From: JAOAGA01 sp964540515
Lineage (GTDB): Bacteria; CALINM01
Assembly: GCA_964540515.1 (NCBI GenBank)
Contig: CAZIMS010000005.1
Span: 1-64,000 of the forward strand
Length of the DNA stretch: 64,000 bases
Reading direction: 5' to 3'
Part shown: in pieces, positions 42,537-51,936 of the stretch
Layout of the letters: each line of letters starts with the position of its first letter
Numbering within the stretch: position 1 is the first letter of the stretch
Notes under the pieces: generated by a model
The model's input: the letters and a program-made list of their open reading frames with translations, nothing else
Told to the model about the DNA's origin: nothing
Databases searched by the model: none
Position numbers and translations under genes: made by a program

Positions 42537-43270
42537 TGATTTTAAATATATTAACTTTATTTCCAGATTTTTTTGTATCACCCCTAAAGCAAAGTCTAAT
42601 TAATAGGGCAATCGAAAGGGCTTTAATAAAGGTTAATATTTGCAATATAAGAGATTTTACAACAGACAAACATAAGGTTGTTGATGACAGCCCCTTTGGT
42701 GGTGGGGCGGGTATGGTAATGAAGATTGATCCTTTGTACAGAGCTCTAAAATATGTAGAGGAAAATACTGGTCATAGTTATAAAATACTTCTTACTCCTC
42801 GAGGAAGAGCTTTTACTCAGACAAAGGCTATGGAACTGTCTAAGATGGATAATCTAACTTTTATTTGTGGTAGATATGAAGGTGTTGATGAGAGGATTAC
42901 CTATTTTATTGATGAGGAGATCTCCATAGGCGATTATGTTATAATGGGTGGAGAATTGGCAGTTTTGGTTGTTCTTGAGGCTGTTGTGAGACTTTTGCCT
43001 TCCGTTTTGGGGAAAGAGGAATCGTTGAAAGAAGAAACCTTTGTAGAAGGATTGTTAGAGTATCCTCAATATACGAGACCTGAAGATTTTATGGGTTATA
43101 AAGTACCATCTATCTTATTGTCTGGTAACCACAAAGAGATTTACAAATGGCGTTTATATCAATCTCTACTAAAAACTTATAAAAATAGACCTGACTTATT
43201 AGATAAACTGGTCTTAACAGAAGAGATGAAAGAGTTTTTGGTTAAAATAAAGAAAGACTATGCCCAGTAA
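42536..43270 (+). CDS. trmD: tRNA (guanine37-N1)-methyltransferase TrmD
   Basis: SPOUT methyltransferase of 244 residues making m1G37. ILTLFPDFFVSPL, DDSPFGGGAGMVM, CGRYEGVDERI, the knot SIGDYVIMGGELAVLVVLEAVVRLLP and the C-terminal RPEDFMGYKVPSILLSGNH are intact. Overlaps the following SPOUT gene by 11 bases. Confidence 0.98.
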   Translation: MILNILTLFPDFFVSPLKQSLINRAIERALIKVNICNIRDFTTDKHKVVDDSPFGGGAGMVMKIDPLYRALKYVEENTGHSYKILLTPRGRAFTQTKAMELSKMDNLTFICGRYEGVDERITYFIDEEISIGDYVIMGGELAVLVVLEAVVRLLPSVLGKEESLKEETFVEGLLEYPQYTRPEDFMGYKVPSILLSGNHKEIYKWRLYQSLLKTYKNRPDLLDKLVLTEEMKEFLVKIKKDYAQ

Positions 43271-43823
43271 TTTTTTTATAGCACTTCTTCATTACCCTGT
43301 TTACAACAAAAATAAGGAGATTACCGCTACCGCTATATTTAACTATGATATCCACGATATTTCAAGAGTATCAAGAACTTATGGAGTAAATAAGTTTTTC
43401 ATAGTTCAACCATTAGAAAAACAACTTGAATTTGGGAAAAAAATCTTGTATCATTGGACAGAAGATTGGGGAAGTACCTATAACCCAAGACGCAAAGAAG
43501 CTCTCAGTAATGTCTTTATCAGGAAATCTCTTAATGAGGTTATTCTTGAGATAGAAGCTGAGTTTTCTGTTAAGCCTAAGGTTATAGTTACTGACGCTAA
43601 GAAATTTGATAATACAATAAGTTATAGAAGGCTTAGGGGGTTGGTTAAGAAAAAGCCAGAAACCCCTTTTTTGCTTATTTTCGGGACAGGTTGGGGGCTT
43701 ACAGAAGATTTTATTAATGATTGTGATTATATATTAGAGCCTGTGTATGGTGAAGGTAGCTATAATCATCTTTCAGTGAGATCTGCGGCATCAATAATTT
43801 TAGATAGATTATTTGGTAGATAG
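43260..43823 (+). CDS. Second SPOUT RNA methyltransferase (PF09936 type)
   Basis: A 187-residue protein resembling the SAM-dependent RNA methyltransferase domain found beside trmD in Thermotoga, Aquifex and some other deep lineages. IALLHYPVYNKNKEITATAIFNYDIHDISRVSRTYGV opens the protein, and FLLIFGTGWGLTEDFI...LEPVYGEGSYNHLSVRSAASIILDRL forms the presumed knot. The RNA substrate is unknown. It overlaps trmD and precedes rplS, so it is part of the operon. Confidence 0.82.
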   Translation: MPSNFFIALLHYPVYNKNKEITATAIFNYDIHDISRVSRTYGVNKFFIVQPLEKQLEFGKKILYHWTEDWGSTYNPRRKEALSNVFIRKSLNEVILEIEAEFSVKPKVIVTDAKKFDNTISYRRLRGLVKKKPETPFLLIFGTGWGLTEDFINDCDYILEPVYGEGSYNHLSVRSAASIILDRLFGR

Positions 43824-43834
43824 GAGGATTTAAG

Positions 43835-44182
43835 ATGAACAAGGTAGTTGAAGAGTTAGAAAGAAGCCTTATCGCAGGCAAAGAAGTGCCTGATTTAAGA
43901 CCAGGTTATAAAGTAAAGGTTCATACTAAGGTCAAAGAGGGCGATAAAGAGAGGATTCAGATCTTTGAAGGTATTGTTATTGCTCAGAAAAGGGGAGGAG
44001 TTAGATCAACCTTTACGGTAAGGAAGGTTTCCTATGGGATTGGTGTAGAAAGGGTTTTTCCACTCTACTCTCCGATGATTGATAAGATAGAGGTGGTATC
44101 AAAGTTTAAGATAAGAAGGGCAAAGCTTTATTATCTTAGAGACCTCAAAGGTAAGGCAGCAAGGCTTAAAGAGGTAAGATAA
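43835..44182 (+). CDS. rplS: 50S ribosomal protein L19
   Basis: 115 residues, the usual length. DLRPGYKVKVHTKVKEGDKERIQIFEGIVIAQKR, FTVRKVSYGIGVERVFPLYSP and RRAKLYYLRDLKGKAARLKE are family blocks. AGGAGG ribosome site; normal position after trmD. Confidence 0.97.
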   Translation: MNKVVEELERSLIAGKEVPDLRPGYKVKVHTKVKEGDKERIQIFEGIVIAQKRGGVRSTFTVRKVSYGIGVERVFPLYSPMIDKIEVVSKFKIRRAKLYYLRDLKGKAARLKEVR

Positions 44183-44195
44183 AAAGGCTGTAAAG

Positions 44196-44810
44196 TTGTG
44201 CCTTTTTGATGAGAAAGATCAAGAAAGCAAGTTAATCTGTGGTATAGATGAGGTTGGAAGAGGCCCTCTGGCAGGACCTGTCGTTTCTGCGGCAGTGATA
44301 TTACCAGAGGGCTTTTCTTGTTCTGAGATTAAAGATTCAAAGAAATTAAATTCAAAAAAGATCAAAGAGCTTGCCCAGTTAATCAAAAATATAGCAATTT
44401 CTTATGCGATTGGGGTTAAAGATAATATTTTCATAGACCAGAGTGATATACTAAGGGCAACCTTTTTTTCTATGGTGGAGGCGATTGATCAACTCTGTGT
44501 TAAGCCAGAACTTATCCTAATAGACGGTAATCAAAGAAATCCTTACATAAAAAATATACCTCAAAAAACAATAGTTGATGGAGACAGTAAGGTAATTGCT
44601 ATCTCAGCTGCGTCTATCATCGCTAAAGATTTTAGAGACACTTTAATGATTGAGTACTCTAAAAAATTTCCCAATTATAACTTTGATAAGAATAAAGGGT
44701 ACGGAACTAAGCTACATATAGAGGCCATAAAAAGGTATGGTTTATGTGAGATTCATAGAAGAAGTTTTTTAAAAGACCTATTGATAAGGGAGGTGGGGCT
44801 TTTTGAATAA
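44196..44810 (+). CDS. rnhB: Ribonuclease HII
   Basis: Removes ribonucleotides and RNA primers from DNA. 204 residues; GIDEVGRGPLAGPVVSAAVIL with the catalytic Asp-Glu, DSKKLNSKK, ILIDGN, VDGDSKVIAISAASIIAK and the NKGYGTKLH region are intact. TTG start at 44196 with AAGG upstream. Standard neighbour of rplS and yraN. Confidence 0.95.
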   Translation: MCLFDEKDQESKLICGIDEVGRGPLAGPVVSAAVILPEGFSCSEIKDSKKLNSKKIKELAQLIKNIAISYAIGVKDNIFIDQSDILRATFFSMVEAIDQLCVKPELILIDGNQRNPYIKNIPQKTIVDGDSKVIAISAASIIAKDFRDTLMIEYSKKFPNYNFDKNKGYGTKLHIEAIKRYGLCEIHRRSFLKDLLIREVGLFE

Positions 44811-45156
44811 GAGAGAAAGTGGCGCTTTAGGAGAAGACATAGCAGTAGAGTTTTTGCAGAAGAAGGGCTATAGAATAATAGAAAGAAATTTTTTAACGCC
44901 TATAGGTGAGATAGATATTATAGCAAAGAAAGACGGTATCTTGTGTTTTGTTGAGGTTAAGTTTAGAAAGAGTGATAGCTTTGGTTCGGCCTTTGAGGCT
45001 GTTGATTATAGAAAGCTTAACAAGTTGAGAAAGGTTATTGAGTTTTATTGTCTTAAAAATAAGATAAAGGATACCCCCTTAAGGGTTGAGGTCATTGGTA
45101 TTACAGAAGAAATGGGTTCATACAATATAAAACATCTGGAAAATGTATTTTACTAA
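44803..45156 (+). CDS. yraN: YraN family putative endonuclease (UPF0102)
   Basis: 117 residues with the nuclease-like core GALGEDIAVEFLQKKGYRIIERNFLTPIGEIDIIAKKDGILCFVEVKFRK (D-ExK motif). TTG start overlapping rnhB, with GGGAGGTGG upstream. Biochemical role is not established. Last gene of the ffh operon; it faces pfkA tail to tail with no clear terminator between. Confidence 0.92.
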   Translation: MNKRESGALGEDIAVEFLQKKGYRIIERNFLTPIGEIDIIAKKDGILCFVEVKFRKSDSFGSAFEAVDYRKLNKLRKVIEFYCLKNKIKDTPLRVEVIGITEEMGSYNIKHLENVFY

Positions 45157-45185
45157 AGAAGCTTAGCAAATAGACAAGACTGTTT

Positions 45186-46157
45186 TTATATGCCTAACAT
45201 CAAGGCGAGACTTAAAAAATCTCTATCAAGTTTTTTCTTAACAGTAGCAACATCAGTTAGTGGTGTATCTATAATCTTAGAATTTTGAAGTCCTACCATA
45301 ACACTGTGTTTGCCTTCTATTAGGAGCTCTACTGCCGATCTACCCAGTCTGCTTGCCAAGAGTCTATCAAAGGCTGTAGGTGAGCCCCCTCTTTGGATAT
45401 GACCTAATACACTTATTCTTATCTCAAAGCCAATCTTGTCTTTCAGCTGGTTTGCAACATCATTAGCTGAGCCTGCCCCTTCGGCTACTATTATTATAGC
45501 GTTTGTACGACCCTCTTCGTAGCGCTTTTTTAGTGATTGAGCTATTTTTTCAATATTAATGGGAGATTCGGGTATTAAGGTATACTCGGCACCACAGGTT
45601 ATCCCAGCAACAACCGCTAAATATCCACAATGTCTCCCCATAACCTCTATTATAAAAGCTCTATCGTGGGAAGAGGCGGTATCTTTTATGGAATCGATTG
45701 CCCTAAGTATAGTATTTAGTGCCGTATCAACACCTATTGCCATATCAGTAAAAGGGATATCGTTATCAATAGATCCAGGAATCCCAATACATTTGATGCC
45801 CTGTCTCTCTAATGCTATGGCACCTTTTAAAGAGCCCTCTCCACCAATAACTACCATTCCATCTATCTTAAGCTCCTTAATATTTTTTGCAGCCTTAATT
45901 TGATACTCCTCTTCTAAAAATTGGGGGCACCTTGCTGTTTGCAATATTGTCCCGCCTTTTTGCATAATGCCGCTAACTTCTAAGGTTCCTAAGGGAATAA
46001 CATATTTTTCAAGTATGCCTTTATACCCCTTAAGGAAGCCTAAAACCTCTATGCCGTTGTATAGGGCTGTTCTAACAACCGCTCTTATGGCGCTATTCAT
46101 GCCAGGACAATCACCACCGCTTGTAATCAACCCGATCTTTTTTGGCCTTGTATACAT
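45186..46157 (-). CDS. pfkA: 6-phosphofructokinase
   Basis: Glycolytic kinase of 323 residues. Motifs: TSGGDCPGMNSAIRAVV (13-29), GGEGSLKGA (105-113), PGSIDND (127-133, catalytic D131), and EVMGRHCGYLAV. The GGEGS motif keeps the Gly typical of ATP-dependent enzymes (PPi enzymes have Asp there) but has Glu107 where Asp is normal. S129 replaces the common Thr of GTIDND. Ribosome site AAGGGG. It follows ogg by 24 bases on the same strand. Confidence 0.94.
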   Translation of the reverse strand: MYTRPKKIGLITSGGDCPGMNSAIRAVVRTALYNGIEVLGFLKGYKGILEKYVIPLGTLEVSGIMQKGGTILQTARCPQFLEEEYQIKAAKNIKELKIDGMVVIGGEGSLKGAIALERQGIKCIGIPGSIDNDIPFTDMAIGVDTALNTILRAIDSIKDTASSHDRAFIIEVMGRHCGYLAVVAGITCGAEYTLIPESPINIEKIAQSLKKRYEEGRTNAIIIVAEGAGSANDVANQLKDKIGFEIRISVLGHIQRGGSPTAFDRLLASRLGRSAVELLIEGKHSVMVGLQNSKIIDTPLTDVATVKKKLDRDFLSLALMLGI

Positions 46158-46181
46158 AAAAAATACCCCTTTTTAAAGTTA

Positions 46182-46826
46182 TTACTTTAATATTTCTCCT
46201 GTTCGTTCGCTCCACAAAAGTAGGTCTAACTCATCAAAATCTATCTTAATCATTTTTGAAAAACTTTTTAATCTACCTTCTATATCGAGATATTTTTTTG
46301 GGGTAAGTGTTTTAGGTTTTTCACAGAGAATATTAAACTCACACATGGTATCTAAGATATGTTTGTCAAGGATTGCATAGCCCATTATGCCTATGTTTCG
46401 TAAAAAATGGCTTGCCTCTTTATATCCAATGCCTTTAATTAAGTTAGTTTCTGCAAAAAACTTTCTTAGCTTTAATCTATCATCATCAAAGCTTTTAATT
46501 AGAGAGATTATATTAAGATTACACTTATTTTTTAAGCTTTCTCTTGTTGTAAAGATATAGTTTGCACGAGATCTCCAGTAGCGATGAATGCCCCTTAATT
46601 TATCAGCGATTTCTTCTTCTGCGCCAGTAATGACGATATCATCCAAAGCATTCATCCCTTTAATGCCCATTCTCGCTGAAGCATTGGCTGTGAGTATGCA
46701 AAAGCAGAGCTCCTTGAAAATCTCTATGTTGTCTTGTCTTTTCCAGACTTCTTTAAACTCATCTATCCTTTTTTTTATGTCTTTTCTCTTACTTTCGTAG
46801 GAGGACTTTAACTTTTCTATATCCAT
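46182..46826 (-). CDS. ogg: 8-oxoguanine DNA glycosylase/lyase, Ogg2 (archaeal) type
   Basis: A 214-residue HhH-GPD base-excision enzyme of the compact Ogg2 type known from Methanocaldococcus and Thermotoga. LCFCILTANASARMGIKGM, then the HhH motif IKGIGYKEASHFLRNIG with catalytic K136, and D154 in AILDKHIL, 18 residues later as in characterized Ogg2 proteins. The C-terminal LDLLLWSERTGEILK is typical. Its promoter lies 8 bases before the ATG and no ribosome site is visible. Confidence 0.9.
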   Translation of the reverse strand: MDIEKLKSSYESKRKDIKKRIDEFKEVWKRQDNIEIFKELCFCILTANASARMGIKGMNALDDIVITGAEEEIADKLRGIHRYWRSRANYIFTTRESLKNKCNLNIISLIKSFDDDRLKLRKFFAETNLIKGIGYKEASHFLRNIGIMGYAILDKHILDTMCEFNILCEKPKTLTPKKYLDIEGRLKSFSKMIKIDFDELDLLLWSERTGEILK

Positions 46827-46834
46827 TTAAGAAA

Positions 46835-46863
46835 AGATTAAAATAAGTGATTGACAAAGTCAA
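46835..46863 (-). promoter_or_regulatory. Promoter of ogg-pfkA
   Basis: Minus strand TTGACT (46858-46863), 17 bases, TAATCT (46835-46840), then 8 bases to ATG at 46826. The same boxes and spacing precede the roadblock gene at 39942-39970. Predicts a leaderless mRNA. Confidence 0.65.
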
Positions 46864-46923
46864 GAAGGGAATAAAAACTTGTCTTTAAATAAAAACCAAA
46901 ATTAAATCACTAAAAAACTACCT

Positions 46924-48309
46924 TTAGGTTTTTGATATTTCCTCAGCAGTATCAAAGCCACCTCTTACACAATCACCTATACCTATTCCCTTATAACTGC
47001 AACCGATAAGGTATAGATTTTTATGGTTTTTTAGTCTTTCGAAAATATTTTTTATTCTTTCTACGTGTCCCACAGTATATTTGGGCATACCATTAATCCA
47101 TCTATAAACCCTGGTTATTATAGGATTTGCTTTTATACCAAGAATTGATTCTAACTCTTCCATAACAATCTTAACTATCTCATCATCACTTAAATTAACG
47201 AGCTCCTCATGATGGCCGCCGCCTACAAAGGCTCTCAATAATATCTGGTCTTCAGGTGCACGGAATGACCATTTGATGGAGCTATAGGTGCAAGCATTTA
47301 TCCTCTTATTTTCAATCCTTGGAACAATAAATCCAAAGCCCTTTAAGGGGACCTTTATATCAGATTTTTTGAAGGCAAGATTTACTGTAGCTGATGAAGA
47401 CCAGTTGATAACTGCAATCTGATTAGATAGTTCAAAGTCTAAATCTTTAATTATATCTTTTGTCGCATAAGAAGGGGTAGATAGTACAAGATGAGTATAT
47501 ATGTCTTTCTGTCCATCATAGAAAATTAAGTTATAGCCATCATTTGTTTTTTCAACTACTGCAAGCTCTTTATTAAGAGCAATCTTATCTGTACCTATAA
47601 AATTTACAACCCCATCAACGAGCTGCTGCATACCGTATTTTAAGGACATAAAATATGTCATTTTTACAGAACCTTCTTTTTTGGGTGGTGCCATTTTTTT
47701 TGCCATTAACATACCTTTTATAAGACTGCCATACTTTTTTTCCATCTCTACAAACCTCGGGAAGGTTGCTAATACGCTCATGTTGTCGGGATTTGATGTA
47801 TGAATCCCTGCCACAAGTGGCTCAGCAATCTTTTCCAGACACTCTTTACCTAACCTTCTGGTAACAAACTCTGCTAAGCTTTCATCTCTATCATCTTTTT
47901 TGGGAGGGATTAAAAGCTCCATCCCCATCCTTATCTTTCCTGGCCAAGATATTAGGCTTGACTTGACTAAGGGCATAATCATAGTGGGTACCATAAGCAT
48001 AACGCCCTCTGGGAGTGGATGAAGTCTCTCATTTGAATAAATATATGTGCCTTTAAACTCATCATTTGTAATTAGCATCTCCTTTTCGAGGCCAACTTTT
48101 TTAATAAGCTGCACTGACCAGTATTTTTCAGGAAGGTAGCTATCAGGGCCTAACTCTAAGATAAGGTTATCCTGTTTTTCTGTGATAATCTTGCCACCGA
48201 CTCTATCTTCTTTTTCAAAAATTTTAAAATCAATGCCCTTCTCTTTTAGTACAACTGCACAGGCAAGGGCTGATACACCGCTACCTATAATAGCAACTTT
48301 TCTATCCAT
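46924..48309 (-). CDS. hemY: Protoporphyrinogen oxidase HemY/HemG-type (FAD)
   Basis: FAD-dependent enzyme oxidizing protoporphyrinogen (or coproporphyrinogen), 461 residues. N-terminal VAIIGSGVSALACAVVLKEKGIDFKIFEKEDRVGGK dinucleotide fold, MSLKYGMQQLVDGV, and the C-terminal LYLIGCSYKGIGIGDCVRGGFDTAEEI. Ten bases after hemH. This family uses oxygen or other acceptors; whether the route goes via protoporphyrin or coproporphyrin cannot be decided by eye. Confidence 0.93.
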   Translation of the reverse strand: MDRKVAIIGSGVSALACAVVLKEKGIDFKIFEKEDRVGGKIITEKQDNLILELGPDSYLPEKYWSVQLIKKVGLEKEMLITNDEFKGTYIYSNERLHPLPEGVMLMVPTMIMPLVKSSLISWPGKIRMGMELLIPPKKDDRDESLAEFVTRRLGKECLEKIAEPLVAGIHTSNPDNMSVLATFPRFVEMEKKYGSLIKGMLMAKKMAPPKKEGSVKMTYFMSLKYGMQQLVDGVVNFIGTDKIALNKELAVVEKTNDGYNLIFYDGQKDIYTHLVLSTPSYATKDIIKDLDFELSNQIAVINWSSSATVNLAFKKSDIKVPLKGFGFIVPRIENKRINACTYSSIKWSFRAPEDQILLRAFVGGGHHEELVNLSDDEIVKIVMEELESILGIKANPIITRVYRWINGMPKYTVGHVERIKNIFERLKNHKNLYLIGCSYKGIGIGDCVRGGFDTAEEISKT

Positions 48310-48319
48310 TTTTAGCTCC

Positions 48320-49195
48320 TTAAGATGTTGTTACTATATCAGCTAATGCTTTTATAAACTGATCATAATCGTTTAGAGAGGGAACTCTTTTAAATTTTAA
48401 ATTAATCTTTTCTGCATGCTCTCTGTGACAAATATCTATATCATATAAAGTCTCTATGTGATCAGCTGTAAAGCCAATGGGTATTTGAATTACTCTGTTA
48501 AAACCCTGAGATTTTATCTCATCCATAACTGCCTCAACAGTAGGTTCAATCCATTTTTCCTTCGCCATTGAGGGGATACTTTGCCAACCTAATCTATAAT
48601 TTTTTAGATTAAGTCTTATTGCTATTTTGTCGGTAAGGTCTTCTATTTGAGATTTATAAGGTTCCCCAATGTACTTTTCTGGCAGACTATGGGCTGAGAA
48701 GATATAAAAATCATCTGTTTCATAACAACACTCTTTTATCCTATTGTACCATGCAGAGATAAATTTTTCATTATTGTACCAACTATGCAAGTAGGTAACC
48801 TTTTTTGTATTACCTATTTTTGATAAATACTCTTGAGCAAGATTAATATAATTTCCTGTGGTAACAGAGGCAAAAAAGGGTGATAGTATTAAAAACAATA
48901 TTTCTTTAACCTCTGAGTTTAGTGCCATGTCTAGAGAATCCGTTATTGAGGGTGAGGCATATCTAAAGGCAGGTAGACAGATATAATTGTTACCTAAGAC
49001 AGATTGAAGTAGATCAGTTTGTCTCTCTGTAATCTCGCAAAGGGGAGAGTAGCCACCAATAAGTTTATATCTATCAATAATTGCTCTAAGGACAGGTGCA
49101 GGAAGCTCTTTCCCTGTAAATCTTTTAATAAAATCAGGTATCTCTCCTGAGGTTCGTGGACCTCCTAAAGTAACAAGCAAAACTGCCTTTTTCAT
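48320..49195 (-). CDS. hemH: Ferrochelatase
   Basis: Inserts iron into porphyrin. 291 residues, compact class. VLLVTLGGPRTSGEIPDFI, FSAHSLPEKYIGEPY with metal-site H169, LGWQSIPS, and IQIPIGFTADHIETLYDID with E248. A coproporphyrin rather than protoporphyrin substrate is possible. Overlaps hemE by 4 bases. Confidence 0.95.
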   Translation of the reverse strand: MKKAVLLVTLGGPRTSGEIPDFIKRFTGKELPAPVLRAIIDRYKLIGGYSPLCEITERQTDLLQSVLGNNYICLPAFRYASPSITDSLDMALNSEVKEILFLILSPFFASVTTGNYINLAQEYLSKIGNTKKVTYLHSWYNNEKFISAWYNRIKECCYETDDFYIFSAHSLPEKYIGEPYKSQIEDLTDKIAIRLNLKNYRLGWQSIPSMAKEKWIEPTVEAVMDEIKSQGFNRVIQIPIGFTADHIETLYDIDICHREHAEKINLKFKRVPSLNDYDQFIKALADIVTTS

Positions 49196-50223
49196 CTTCT
49201 GCTCAACTCATGGACGGTATCGATAAGGAATTTTGCATTATCTACAGGAGTTGTTGGAAGTATGCCATGTCCTAAATTAAAAACATGTCCATTTCGGTTG
49301 CCAGCTCTTGTAAGGATATCAGAGACACGCATTTTAATGTAGTCCTTAGAACCATAGAGGGCAACAGGATCTAAATTTCCCTGCAATCCTGCTTCGTAAT
49401 TAATAATATTCCATGCTTCATCGATATCGATTCGCCAATCAAGACCAATGACATCTCCACCTGCCTCTTTTACATACTTAAGTAGATGGGAAGAACCAAA
49501 GGCAAAGTGAATATGGGGGACAGATTTATCCAATTCTTTAAAGAGCCTTTTTTGATGGGGAAGTATAAACTCCTTATAATCAAAGGGTGATAAACACCCA
49601 ACCCAGCTATCAAAGATTTGAACAGCCTGTGCGCCTGCCTTTATCTGAGAGTTAAGATAGGTAATAACCATATTGGTAAGTTTTTCTAAAAGAAGATGCC
49701 ATGTATCAGGTTCTTTATACATCATCGTTTTTGTATGGACATAATTTTTTGAGCCACCACCCTCTATGATGTAACTGGCAAGTGTAAAAGGTGCGCCAGA
49801 AAAACCTATTAAGGGAACAAGACCATTAAGCTCTTCTTTGACTAACTTAATGGATCTTAAAAGATAATCCATCTGTTCTTCTGGATAGATCTCTCTCATT
49901 TTTACCACATCTTCTCTTGTCCTAACAGGATTGTTTATTTGTGGTCCTTCATCCTTTGTAAACTCAAAATTAATACCCATATGTTCGAGGGGGAGTAGTA
50001 TATCTGCAAAAATAATCGCTGCATCAAGCTCAAATCTTCTCAATGGTTGTAAGGTAACTTCTACAACTAACTCTGGTGTCTTGCACATCTCTATAAAACT
50101 ATGCTTGCTTCTTATGGCTCTATACTCTTCCAAATATCTACCTGCCTGTCTCATCATCCATATTGGGGTGCAATCTACATCGTGTCCTCTAAGGGCATTT
50201 AAAAATCTATCATTTCTTGCCAT
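49192..50223 (-). CDS. hemE: Uroporphyrinogen decarboxylase
   Basis: Makes coproporphyrinogen III, 343 residues. WMMRQAGRYLEEYRAIR, FADILLPLEHMGI, GFSGAPFTLASYIIEGGGSK, FDSWVGCLSP and HVFNLGHGILPTTPVDN are all intact. AAGGAGATATC precedes the ATG. The order hemE-hemH-hemY is as in Bacillus. The 136 bases upstream hold no gene. Confidence 0.97.
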   Translation of the reverse strand: MARNDRFLNALRGHDVDCTPIWMMRQAGRYLEEYRAIRSKHSFIEMCKTPELVVEVTLQPLRRFELDAAIIFADILLPLEHMGINFEFTKDEGPQINNPVRTREDVVKMREIYPEEQMDYLLRSIKLVKEELNGLVPLIGFSGAPFTLASYIIEGGGSKNYVHTKTMMYKEPDTWHLLLEKLTNMVITYLNSQIKAGAQAVQIFDSWVGCLSPFDYKEFILPHQKRLFKELDKSVPHIHFAFGSSHLLKYVKEAGGDVIGLDWRIDIDEAWNIINYEAGLQGNLDPVALYGSKDYIKMRVSDILTRAGNRNGHVFNLGHGILPTTPVDNAKFLIDTVHELSRR

Positions 50224-50359
50224 GATATCTCCTTTCTGAAGAATAATTATGTTAAAGGTACTTCAAAATCTTTAGGTTGAAAAAGAAAATTGTCTAAAAT
50301 AGTAATCATTATACATTAGAAATGTCTTAATTAGAAGAAAAATATTATGCCTTAATACT

Positions 50360-51931
50360 TTACTCTTTGAAGATAACCTTTATATCAATTGACATTAAGT
50401 TTAGTGCACTCAAAAAGTCGCCTAAGGTAAAAGCTCTGTCACCTCTTGAGTACCATTCAGGAGGTTTACTAAAAAGTCCCTCAAATTTATTGGCAAATTT
50501 ATCTGCAATACCGAAGGCTACTGCATAGGGTAATATCTCGTTAAAGTATTCGGGGTTTTTAGAAATCATCTTCTCTAACCTTGGTTTCTCAACCTTTTCC
50601 AGAAAGTTTTTAAATCCCAAAAGTATCTCATAAGTTCTATTTCCCTCTTTGGTTTTTTTAGGCATGATTAAGCTAAAAGTAAGAATAACTAATGCTGATA
50701 ATATAAGGCTAAAGGCAAGTTTTATATCTCCTAATTTTGTAGTATAAAGGCCTGCAAGAAGAAAGGGAATAAATAAAACTTTTAATATTTTCCCGATTGT
50801 AAGAGAGGAACTATGGTAAAGGTTGAGATCGGATATATATGTTTCCAAGTTTTTTCTAGCCAAATCCATTGCTGTATAAAATTTGTTTTTAAGACTACTT
50901 ACCCTTACCCACCTTATTTGATAGGGGAATAAATTGTTAAATATAACCCATTCAAAGGGCTTGGCTTCAAGAGGTAATGGTTTTATTTGTTTAATTAGAT
51001 AATCTTTTTTTGAGGCAAAGATTGATAAGGGGTCATCAACTTCTTCAATACTTATTATGCCATCTTTAGCCCAATAAAACAGTAGAGATATTAAATCTCT
51101 ATTATCAGCTTTATCATTAAAAAGATAGCCTGCAATGGCAGGATTTAAATCTTTAGGTGGTTTATAATGAACAACTTTGAATACCCTTTCGTCCTTTCCA
51201 ATAAAATACCAGACGACTAATAAGGTAAAGAAGAGAAAGATAGGTATAGCAAAGATATAGTTTTCTTTTAAAAGCAAACTTGATTTTGTTATAAGGCTAG
51301 CTTTTATAAGATTTTTAGGCAATGCAACTATAATAGATAAATCGCTTATTGATATTAGGGGTTTATTACTTTTAATATAGATCATACCTTCTTCTGTATT
51401 AAGAGATAGCAAAGTATCTTTATTGACTGGTTTATCTAAAATAACCTTTATATCTTCATCTTTGATGGCGTACTTTTTAGGTAGAAAGATAAAAAGATTA
51501 AGCTTATCAATCTTTGTCAATCCATTAATATCAAAATTAAGGTGCAAAAAATCACTATCTGACATTTCAACAACGGTGTCATATAAGGTGTATTGAAGAT
51601 AATATTTTTTGGGGTAAGGCAAGGACCTTGCTGGTTCAATAATTATATAAAAAAATCCCCCTTCCTTCTTGGTAGAAAAGCTCTCACCAGTTACCTTGAG
51701 ATCGTAGATCTTTAGCGTTCTTTTTATACCTTTTATATCTTTATAATTAAGAGGTATGGTTTTTATTATCTTCCTTGAAGAGCTTTCATTGACTATTATT
51801 TCTTCTTTTACAGTGACCTCTCCATTCTTTTTCAGAGATAGGTCTATATTATATTCATTGATATGAAAAATCTCAGAAGCTGCTATTGGAGGATAAAAAA
51901 GGATTAGAAGAAGGAAAAGAAGTTTTTTCAT
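50360..51931 (-). CDS. DUF2207-type membrane protein
   Basis: A 523-residue predicted membrane protein: signal peptide or anchor (MKKLLFLLLILFYPPIAAS), extracytoplasmic DUF2207-like domain (INEYNIDLSLKKNGEVTVKEEI...LQYTLYDTVVEM) to about 210, a helix near 230-250 (FAIPIFLFFTLLVVWYFIG), cytoplasmic PKDLNPAIAGYLFNDKADNRDLISLLFYWAKDGII, two more helices near 390-430, and a final segment EILPYAVAFGIADKFANKF. Five bases after lemA, a very common pairing. Function unknown. Confidence 0.85.
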   Translation of the reverse strand: MKKLLFLLLILFYPPIAASEIFHINEYNIDLSLKKNGEVTVKEEIIVNESSSRKIIKTIPLNYKDIKGIKRTLKIYDLKVTGESFSTKKEGGFFYIIIEPARSLPYPKKYYLQYTLYDTVVEMSDSDFLHLNFDINGLTKIDKLNLFIFLPKKYAIKDEDIKVILDKPVNKDTLLSLNTEEGMIYIKSNKPLISISDLSIIVALPKNLIKASLITKSSLLLKENYIFAIPIFLFFTLLVVWYFIGKDERVFKVVHYKPPKDLNPAIAGYLFNDKADNRDLISLLFYWAKDGIISIEEVDDPLSIFASKKDYLIKQIKPLPLEAKPFEWVIFNNLFPYQIRWVRVSSLKNKFYTAMDLARKNLETYISDLNLYHSSSLTIGKILKVLFIPFLLAGLYTTKLGDIKLAFSLILSALVILTFSLIMPKKTKEGNRTYEILLGFKNFLEKVEKPRLEKMISKNPEYFNEILPYAVAFGIADKFANKFEGLFSKPPEWYSRGDRAFTLGDFLSALNLMSIDIKVIFKE

Positions 51932-51936
51932 GCTGA

